Below, one piece after another: positions 56,151-64,000 of a DNA stretch of 64,000 bases (positions are counted from its first letter, which is position 1; each line of letters starts with the position of its first letter). The position numbers were made by a program, and so were the translations under genes. The DNA is taken from assembly GCA_038277395.1 (NCBI GenBank), contig CM076191.1:28840583-28904582 (forward strand), in the 5' to 3' direction. Under the pieces are notes generated by a model. The model ran no database searches, had not been told where the DNA came from, and worked only from the letters and a program-made list of their open reading frames with translations. Origin of the DNA: Dryocosmus kuriphilus (lineage: Eukaryota > Arthropoda > Insecta > Hymenoptera > Cynipidae).

Positions 56151-56492
56151 AAATGATAAAAAAATAAGCCCCATATTTAGCCCTCTTACGAATGGCGATC
56201 CCACGTAAGCGATCTACGTGGATTTGATTAATTCAGAGTTACCAAAAATACATTTTCATTAAAAATTGGATGACGCTTCTTTGGAAATTGAACTCTGAAA
56301 ATATGGATATTCCATGATGACCCCCGCGGAGGGCCCTGCTGGTTGCCCTCATACAATAGTTTACAAAAATTAAATGATGTCTTTTTTGTAATCAATTGTC
56401 TTTGTCAAATAGCAACAATATCTTATCTAAATGTGCAGTTATTGAAGAGTAAGATAACTTCAACAAATTTCGCAGTGCGCGTACTGACTGTC
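55576..56492. mobile_element. Foldback element, arms about 260 bp
   Basis: The left arm (55576-55835: GCGCACTTCGAAATTTGTTG, GTATGAGGGCAACCAGCAGG, CAATTTTTGATAAAAATGCA) is mirrored at 56228-56492 with about 10 percent difference. The loop is filled with the AAAGTTGAAA-type repeat, which also surrounds the element. Confidence 0.85.
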
Positions 56493-56591
56493 TGCCTAAA
56501 AAAAAGGTATAATCTGTAAGTTAAGTTCGTCTAGAGGAAGCAAGTCGGTTAAGATGGTGGTTATGAAGTTCAAGTCGCGGTCAAGATGATG

Positions 56592-56593
<2 letters not shown>

Positions 56594-56653
<60 letters not shown>
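56594..56653. repeat. (TA)n microsatellite
   Basis: About 30 TA units. Confidence 0.98.
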
Positions 56654-56655
<2 letters not shown>

Positions 56656-56952
56656 CAAAAAAATTGTTTATACATTAACAATACATACATATATTGATCA
56701 AAAAATAACTAAAAATGATATGGAGGCATTTATTAAATGTATTTTTAAAAATTAAAAATTCACAGTCGTGGCAACTGTGAGGGGACCACAAGGGCCTCTC
56801 GAGGACAACCATAAGGGCAACCCATGAGGGCAGCCCACTTGCCCACTCCATTTTTCCACACGGGAATTTAAGATTCTGATATAAACTTTAATAGATTTAA
56901 AATTATTCTTACTGATGTAAAATTGTATGGCAATTTCGATTTTATGTTTTAG

Positions 56953-57275
56953 GAATGCTCTCAACGGAAGAAGAGGCATTATTAAAAGTACAATATGGTA
57001 GACGACGTGGGTTGACGAGCAAAGGTTGAAGTAAAGGTGATGGCTCTGGAGAAAAGAGTGATATCATAAAAAATAAAAAAAGATGGGGTCGCTGCCAAAT
57101 CTCCACGAACTGTCAAGAGAAAAGCTTGAAAGTCCTGTTTACCGACCAGCTCCAATTGGAGGTCTTGGTCCCTTAAGGTTACCACCACAACCTCCGCCCC
57201 TGGCACACACCCACAAACGAGCAAGAAGCAGTGGTCACCACCATACCTTGTGGGATAATGATGCCATGCTCGAGG
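56953..57275 (+). pseudogene. Exon-like remnant of an unidentified gene
   Basis: A T-rich TTTTATGTTTTAG acceptor ends at about 56952. The sequence after it reads MLSTEEEALLKVQYGRRRGL, then in shifted frames SGEKSDIIKNKK, AAKSPRTVKRK and SPVYRPAPIGGLGPLRLPPQ, HTHKRARSSGHHHTLWDND, ending GAG before GTATTA, a possible donor. Composition (Ser/Pro/His-rich linker, then W-D-N-D-A-M-L) is unlike the surrounding AT-rich DNA and resembles the linker before a DNA-binding domain in insect transcription factors, possibly pipsqueak-type; that is a guess. At least one stop and one frameshift break it. Confidence 0.35.
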
Positions 57276-58051
57276 TATTATTTTAACACCTGTAGTGGAA
57301 ATTAAATGAAAAAATTTGTTAAAAATATTTTTTACATCAAACATTATTACATAATTATTTTGGTTTCATTTTGCAGACTAGCAGATCAAAAACGTCAAAA
57401 GCTCAATTTTCAAGATCAAAACTCAATTATTAAATGATCATCTCTATAGATTTTTGTTGCAAAATTTAAAAAAAATATTGGAATTTGGGAATAAGTACAT
57501 CAAAATTTGTAAAATAAGTACGTAAAGTTAGGAATGTAAAGTTAAAAAATAGAGTGGAAAAGTAAAGTTGAAATTTAAAAGTTGAAAAATAAAGTTTTGA
57601 AACATATACGTAAACATACGTGAAATATACGTATTATGAATACAAAGCTTTTGTTTTTAATAATATTTTTTAATATATGCATTAATTAACTGAAATTTCG
57701 TGTCGACCTGCAGATTTAATTTTGAGGTCACTGCTATTTCAAAGAGATAGGAAAACAGCATCACATGGGGGGGGGGGGGGGGGGGAGTCAAAAAGTCCGA
57801 AAAATTGCGGCAGGTAATATGTGCACGCTCCCATATCGGGAATTTAATTTATGTTAAATAATTATGGAAGTAGATAAGGTGAGGATCATGTGCTTTAAAA
57901 TTCATTAAATAAGCAAATTTCTAATATTGTAATATTATAAGCTAATCTCAGTAGTCGATGAGAATGTTGAAGGCTTAAAAGAAATATATTTCATTTTCAT
58001 AATAAGGGTTTTACCATTTTCTCACAGAACGTAAAATGAACGTGGTGGTCC
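57276..58051. other. AT-rich stretch with a poly-G run
   Basis: No gene. A run of about 18 G at 57767-57785. Confidence 0.5.
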
Positions 58052-58063
58052 AAGCAGTACCTT

Positions 58064-58931
58064 TTTTTTTTTGTTTGTTTGGCGGAGGAGGAGGTGGAAA
58101 TCCTTTTGACAGACTGAGTGTGGGACTCTGCCTGACGGCCTCTACCCACTAAAACCACCTCCTCCCCCGCCACTCAGACTATAAGTCCATTGTGCCACAC
58201 CTTTACATACGCGCTCTTATTTAGGCCATCCCAGACCTCTTAATGAAGCCCAGAATGTCGCCCGCATTTAGCGTTGAAATGTCCCCAGGCTCCATGAAAT
58301 GATCCCCGAGGACTTCTTTCCGAAGTCCAACTAGTGCCGGACATTGGCATAGACCATGTAAAGATGTCTCGTCATCTCTACCGCATTTCCCGCATTCTGT
58401 TGTGGAACTAAGTCCCATCTTGTGCGTATATGAAGGTCAGGCCCTGTGGTTTCAGAGCCTTAGACCTTTCTGTCTCCCTGTTCAAGGGGGTGCTCTTGGA
58501 GCCCCTTTTCCTCTTACCCGCATGACGGGCAAGAGGAGTTGCTCCAGATGAAGTCCGCTGTTCCAAGACCCCTTGTGAAGAGCCCTGGCTGCCCGGTAAT
58601 TCTTTCCTATGCTACTTGGGAGTCCCTTTTGGAGCCATCCCCTTAGGAGCCGTCCCCTTAGGAGCCGTCCCCTTTGGAGCCGTTCCCTTTTGGCGATGGG
58701 TTAAAAGGTATGGCACGAGGACACGCGCCCTCGAAATTCCAGGAGGCTTTGCCATTACTCCCTGGAAAGATCGCTTCTTGGTCAGGGTCCCGCAGACCAG
58801 AGAATCCCAGTTCCCCAGAGCAGCCGCATCTCACGATACAGTCCCTGTGGTTCACCTACTCCAGGTCGCTCGTCCGATTAGACCTCTAAGCCCTCCCACC
58901 AACTACAAGGTCATGTGATCCCCAGGGAGGG
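58064..58931 (-). mobile_element. 5'-truncated retroelement with 12 bp target duplication
   Basis: AAGCAGTACCTT occurs at 58052-58063 and 58932-58943. A T run directly inside the left copy is the poly-A tail of a minus-strand insertion. The insert is much GC-richer than its surroundings. It encodes a C-terminal piece (58418-58221) with CGKCGRDDETSLHGLCQCPA and RKEVLGDHF, the Cys/His motif that ends Jockey/R1-group LINE polymerases. A short array of GGAGCCGTCCCCTT(A/T) units lies at 58632-58690. Target-primed insertion of a truncated LINE copy. Confidence 0.85.
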
Positions 58932-59111
58932 AAGCAGTACCTTAAATTTGGCTCAAATTGTTACAACAGCATATATAATTTGTTTTGTATTTGTATTTAT
59001 TAACAAGAGTCTCTAGGGCTAATTAGCCCTCTAAGGATAGAAAATGTAATCAATTACAGCAGTGTACAGTTATTGACCGCAAATATAAAATATAAAAGTG
59101 ATAAATGTAAG

Positions 59112-59598
59112 TTAAGGCTGTTGGCCGAGGTGTCGAAAAATAGGTTAGAAATGTGTTGTCGCCTTAATTCCTATTCAATTCCATCTGTTTTCGTATATAC
59201 GACTTATGTATTTTAAAGAGACACTTTGCAAAAAAATTTCCTCAACCCGGAAGGGGTTCACGGTTGTATAAGGTGCGCTTAGTATACAGTTTCCCGAAAA
59301 AAGTAAAAATATCTGTGCTAAAATACGATAATGGAAAAGTGTTGAAATGAGGGGAAGTAGAGAAAGAGTTCCAATGGTTTTCCATTATCGTATTTTAGCA
59401 CAGATATTTTTACTTTTTTCGGAAAACTGTATACTAAGCGCACCTCATACAACCGTGAACCCCTTCCGGGTTGAGGAAATTTTTTTGCAAAGTGTCTCTT
59501 TAAAATACATAAGTCGTATGTATATACGAAAACAGATGGAATTGAATAGGAATTAAGGCGACAGCACAATTTTTTGACACCTCGGCCAGCAGCCTTAA
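59112..59598. mobile_element. MITE with ~220 bp inverted arms and TTAA flanks
   Basis: TTAA at 59112-59115 and 59595-59598 flank ends reading GGCTGTTGGCCGAGGTGTC and, reversed, GGCTGCTGGCCGAGGTGTC. Almost the whole element is inverted repeat around a ~35 bp loop (59340-59375), with very few arm differences, so it is fairly young. The TTAA target points to a piggyBac- or Kolobok-type transposase. Its ends do not resemble those of the piggyBac at 20529. Confidence 0.92.
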
Positions 59599-59828
59599 AG
59601 CATTACAAGAAGAAAAGATGAAACGAGAACAAAAAAAAAAAAAAATAGCAGTGTCGAGCCGACCTAAATATGCAAGTGCATATAGACAAAATTAACTAAA
59701 TTAATAGACCAGTTTTTATAGAATTAAATTTAAGTTAGATTAATGCATTTACAATGTTAATAAACACGCTTGATGGGGGAAAAAAAAACATTAGTTAACG
59801 ACGTGAGAGAGCTTTGAAAATTTATGAT

Positions 59829-62666
59829 TTACCAATAAGTGATATCCAACATAGGGTTCGAAGTGTTATGCATGAATTTGAAGAAAAGATATTTGAAGTG
59901 AGACAAAGAAGAGGCATTTCTAATTACAGAGGGTAATTTGTTCCATAGGCGAGCACCTCTCACAATGAATGACCTTTGAAGTTTACAAGTTCTATGTGGT
60001 GGGATTTTAAGTATCGAATTCCTTTTACGTAGCTTGGACTGTAAAAGCAGATCCCCGTCAATAAATTGAAACAAATTAAGTAGGTACTGGGGGGCTAGAT
60101 TGTGAAATAAGGCGTAAAGCATATTACCCATAAAAAATTGTCTCCTCTTGGCCACATTAAGTAGTCCAGCTTTTTGACGGTAAGGAGTTATATGTACATG
60201 TTTCGGCAAGTTGTAAATAAAACAGATACACGCATTTAACGCATGCTCAAGCTTTAAATTTGAGTCATCAGTCAAGTCATCATAGACTAGGCAGCCATAG
60301 TCAAAGTGAGGCAAGATCAAGCTTTTGACCAAGAGTATCCGGGTGGAAGTGGGAAGCGAGTCCTTATTCCTACACAACAGATGTAATAGTTCGTAAGTTT
60401 TCCTTGAGATAGATTGCACTTGTTCCTTTCAGGACAGGGTACGATTAAGGAAGAAACCCAAATCTTTCACCACCTCCGAAAATGAAATGTTGAGGTCTTC
60501 AATGTGAAGTGGCGGATGAGTGGCCAGAGATTCGAGCGACGGAGAGTTAGAGGGCCCAATAACAATTGCCTGAGTTTTGTCTGGGTTTAGAATGAGTCCG
60601 TTCCTCGAGGCCCATATAATAACTCTGTCAATATCCGACTGAATGAGTACCAATAGACTACTTAATGCAGAGATTGGTCTCGACAAGTAAAGTTTGAAAT
60701 CGTCAGCATATTTATGGTATTTGCAGTGTATAAGTTCACTACCAAGATCAGTAATGAACAAATTAAAAAGGAGAAGGGCCAGAATGGAGCCCTGAGGAAC
60801 CCCACTTCTGACCCTCCACCAATCAGAGTGCTCACTCCTACTGTTAGTAACTCTATGTAACCTATTACTGAAATATGATACGAACCATTTGATGACCGAA
60901 TCCGACAGATTAAAAGACTTAAGCTTTTGTAAAAGCATATTGTGGTTAACCATATCGAAAGCCTTAGAAAAATCAAATAGCACGACAATAGTAATCTCCT
61001 TCTTATCCATTGCAATCTTGAGATCAGTTGTTACTTTAAGGGAGGCGGTAAGGGTGCTATGTTTATCTCGAAAACCTGATTGAAGCGGGTCAATGGTATT
61101 AGTGATACTAAGGAATTTAGAAAGTTGAAGGTGGACAATTTTTTCCAATGGTTTAGACAAAGAACAAAGAATAAAGATCGGCCGGAAGTCTTTAGGAGAA
61201 TTAGGCTTTGAGATTTTAGGAACTGGACAAATAACAGCCTTTTTCCAAATATCAGGAAAAACCCCGACCTGGAGGGAAGCATTGTAGATATGTAAGAGTA
61301 TAGGGAAGATAATAGGAAGAGCAAGTTTGACCATTTTTATAGAAATTCCATCTGATCCTAGAGCATTCGATTTTATTTCTAGAATTTTATCCAAAAGTAA
61401 ATCTGGTGAGATATCCTCAAAGAATAAATCTGTGTCACGAAAAGTGGAATTTACTGAATCATGAGTAAAAGTAGTTGATAAGCTAGGAACTGGGAATGTA
61501 AAAAAAGTCTGCAAAAATTCTTTAGGAGGAAAACTGTTATCATTGGATGCTTGCTTAGAGGGGATTAAATGTAAGCGTCTAAGAAGATGCCAAATATCTT
61601 CTTTTCGATCTCTATTTAAAATCTCTTTAAAGTTGTATTGATTATGCGCGTCTCTAATTTTAGTTTGGATTAAGTTCCTAAGCCGACGAAATTGTGCTGC
61701 AATATCACTACTTCTAGTACGTTTTCCAAGCCGACGCTTGCAATCACGTTCTCTCATAAGCTTTCTTATTTCAGGTGTTAACCAGGGGGTAGCTTTGTCA
61801 AAATGTTTAGGCACATGAAGTGGAGCAAACTGATTAAACGCTGAAATTAGGCAATTAGACAGAGTATCAATTTTGCTATTTATATCTACGTCTGATAAAA
61901 TTTTTCCCCACTCAAAAGATAAAAGATGATCGTGAAATTTATGAACATCTATTTTATTAAGATTACGCTTCAATATTTGATTTTGTTTCCAATTTGGATT
62001 GTAAGAAAATTTATAAGTAATATTTATCAAGTCATGGTAAGAAAGAAATGATATGGGATGTTGTGCGAAAGAAACAACTTTCTCAATTTCGTCGAGAATC
62101 ATTAAATCGATGCGAGTACTGGAGAGACCAGTATGATGATGAGTAGAGTCATGGGGAACAATTGAGAGACCCGAAGAGTCAACTAAAGAGGTAAGATATT
62201 TAGTTTGATTAGAATTAGAATTCAAGTTAGTGTTGAAATCTCCGCAGATGATAATATTATTGAAGTTGGAAGTATGCGATAAGATTTCAGACTCCAATTC
62301 ACTGCCAAAGGAGGCATTCGGCGGTTTATAAACTACTCCTACCAAAATATTATCATTAGATGACAAAACTTCAACAAAGAGAAACTCAGTTGTAGGATGA
62401 GAGGCTACAGAATTCATACTTACAATAGAACCACTAAAACTATTATGCAAGAAAATACAGACTCCTCCACCTCTTCGCTGATCTCTGTCCCTTCTAAAGA
62501 GTGTGTAATTTTCAATGGCTACAGAGCTAGAAGGTATATTAGGTGTTAGCCATGTCTCAGAGACCGCTATGATATGATATGAGCGTTCCTTAAAAAAATG
62601 CCTGAATTCTAAAAAATGGGCCAAGAGAGATTGGGCATTGACATGGCAAATACTTAAGGTGTCCAT
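59829..62666 (-). pseudogene. LINE ORF2 (endonuclease and reverse transcriptase), single in-frame stop
   Basis: ATG 62666 starts a protein of about 945 codons with no frameshift and only one internal stop, a TGA at 60426-60428, where the upstream stretch ends FFLNRTLS and the same frame resumes KEQVQSISRK. The endonuclease has CHVNAQSLLAHF, VSETWLTP, GGGVCIF, GDFNTNLNSNSN and FLSYHDLI. The RT has FRPIFILCSLSKPLEKIV, FRDKHSTLTA, LFDFSKAFDMVNH (first catalytic Asp), VPQGSILALLLFNLFI and KYADDFKLYLS. The C-terminal part has DYGCLVYDDL and a charged tail with RGARLWNKLPSVIRN, as in CR1/L2/Jockey-group LINEs. Otherwise complete, so this is a recently active lineage. Confidence 0.93.
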
Positions 62667-62690
62667 GAGAGGATTAAAAAGAATAATTCG

Positions 62691-63480
62691 CGGAAGAACA
62701 GTTCGGAAATTAGAAGCTCACCTTGTACCCCGAATACCAACCATGACAATGGGCAATTATAGTCCCAGTCCAAGATAAATAATAAACCTTCAAAACAGAA
62801 ACTCGATATAGCATACATGTCAGAAAAATTATATGATCACTTAAATTAATTAAAAAACAGCCATTGAAAGAGTAAACGAACTCAATAGGTTTAAAGAAAA
62901 GTAATGCATTAATAAAAGAAATAGAACATATACAGATAACTACTACCTTAAGAGCTACAAGATTATATAGATAAAAAGGATATCCGATGACTCCAATTGA
63001 CCCAACGTTAAAGTACAGCAGTGAGCACCATAGTTGCTATCGGAATAAGTCGAGATCTGAAAGATGAAAGTCGGTTAACGTCACCCAATGAAATATTCCA
63101 ATGCACAGTTTAGACGTTTCAGATTATACTCAATCAAAAAATACCACTATTCCTTGCTCACCACCATCAAACACTGGCACAAACAGACTGAGAAATCCAA
63201 AAACCCAGAGAAATTGCTACAAAAGTTGACAAAATGCGGAGCGGCACAACAACACGTCACACTTTAGGCGCCATCTTGGGCGATACTTTTGAAAACTTTT
63301 TGATATTAGAAAAATTTTAGGATGGTGTATCACAAGATTTTCCAAAATTTTGGTTTTCAAATGTAGCCAAGGAACGATTCTCAACCCATTTTGTCGACAC
63401 ACATTACCAATTTGGTATGGAAATAATACCGAACATGAGTTTAAAGTATCAAAAATAAAAATAGTAATTTTTCGAAAAAA
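62691..63480. other. Unassigned sequence upstream of the LINE
   Basis: AT-rich DNA, possibly the LINE 5' UTR or ORF1 remnant. I see no CCHC or coiled-coil ORF1 signature. Confidence 0.4.
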
Positions 63481-63499
63481 TGCATAGGTATAGAACGCA

Positions 63500-63830
63500 A
63501 ACCCAAGTGCGAAATCAAAAACGGCCCAGACTTGGCCCAGTACTGGCAAATATGTTGCCAAGACTTGGCCGCCAGTGCTGCGTCATTACCGAAATGATAT
63601 CTAAGGGCTGCACTTGGCGGCCAAGACTTGGCCGCCTTCACTTGCCCGTCACTGGCTGCCAGTATTGGCCCGAAATCAGCATATATTAATGGCCCATTAC
63701 CGAACTGATATATAAGGGCTGCACTCGGCCGCCTTTACTTTCCCGTCACTGGCTGTCGTCAGTATAGGCCCAACGCTACATAAAAGTAATGGCCCAAACA
63801 TGGGTGCCAAGTTGTTGCGAACGTGGCATT
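63500..63830. repeat. TTGGCC-rich duplication, unit about 120 bp
   Basis: Two adjoining units share CATTACCGAA(A/C)TGATAT, AAGGGCTGCACT, GGCCGCCTT and CCCGTCACTGGCTG, starting near 63589 and 63701. Shorter CTTGGCC/GGCCAAG words form local palindromes. Possibly part of a MITE. Confidence 0.75.
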
Positions 63831-64000
63831 TTCCTATAATTAAAAGAAATAAACAGAAAGTTTTAATTGAAGCACATTTATTCTTAATAAAACTGACCTA
63901 TAAGCTCATAATGACAGAAAAAGACTTATAAGCTCATTTTTAGGCGTTCCTTTTTTCCGCCTTCCCTGTCCACTGCTCCTGACAACCATGTTCCGGTTTT
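63831..64000. other. Unassigned end of window
   Basis: No feature recognised. Confidence 0.4.

Larger units (their letters stand above)
58979..62690 (-). mobile_element. CR1/Jockey-type LINE, nearly intact ORF2
   Basis: Minus strand. ORF2 runs 62666-59829. Its 3' UTR continues left, interrupted by a MITE (59112-59598), and ends with GAGGGCTAATTAGCCCTAGA and ACAAATAC-type short repeats near 58979-59010, the style of 3' ends in CR1-like LINEs. A 15 bp A run (59631-59645 region) lies in the 3' UTR. ORF1 was not recognised upstream, so the copy is probably 5'-truncated or its ORF1 lies in the unassigned DNA to 63450. Confidence 0.9.

Noticed and set aside
63217..63561. 114-residue minus-strand frame
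   Set aside because: No recognisable motif; it overlaps the TTGGCC-rich repeat and another frame on the same strand.

Overview
This is a stretch of a eukaryotic nuclear genome, almost certainly an arthropod and probably an insect. The DNA is AT-rich and intron-like splice signals appear in places. The recognisable coding material is a typical insect mix of mobile elements: mariner, piggyBac, a Gypsy LTR retrotransposon and several non-LTR (LINE) lineages. I see no operons, no confidently intact host gene and no functional RNA gene. Species and chromosome cannot be read from the sequence.

Layout. 0-8 kb: a fragment resembling an EnSpm/Tnp2 transposase, a ~720 bp inverted repeat touching an exon-like segment, a decayed plus-strand LINE (3.0-6.35 kb) and a ~80 bp satellite (6.68-7.79 kb). 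8-11.5 kb: AT-rich DNA with two tRNA-like sequences and an internally deleted mariner. 11.66-15.84 kb: a 4.18 kb unit with ~700 bp terminal inverted repeats, each carrying about five 142 bp subrepeats. It encloses one minus-strand gene for an uncharacterised, probably DDE-type, protein. 16-18.4 kb: a foldback element and an Asn-rich remnant. 18.4-24.3 kb: two LINE copies of one family, the second split by a 3.13 kb piggyBac at TTAA. 24.3-27.5 kb: several copies of a repeat family, here called HP, whose 3' tail is a cluster of hairpins built on GCGAAGC. 27.6-28.0 kb: a possible two-exon small gene.

28.5-40.5 kb is a nest: a foldback element that received two MITEs and a 9.9 kb Gypsy element with seemingly identical 1181 bp LTRs. 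The Gypsy pol carries what looks like a macro domain between RNase H and integrase. 40.7-47 kb: another inverted repeat, then a minus-strand LINE interrupted by a nearly full-length mariner. 48.4-56.7 kb: A/T-rich simple repeats, a tRNA-like sequence inside an inverted repeat, two long HP copies plus one inverted HP tail, and another foldback. 56.9-57.3 kb: an exon-like remnant. 58-63 kb: a 5'-truncated retroelement with a 12 bp target duplication, then a nearly intact CR1/Jockey-type LINE with a TTAA-flanked MITE in its 3' UTR. 63.5-63.8 kb: a short TTGGCC-rich duplication.

Relative ages follow from nesting. The Gypsy is the youngest element (identical LTRs). The piggyBac, the mariner at 43.5 kb and the MITEs are younger than the LINEs or foldback they sit in. 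The most unusual items are the HP family, the 4.18 kb inverted-repeat element and the macro-like domain in the Gypsy pol.
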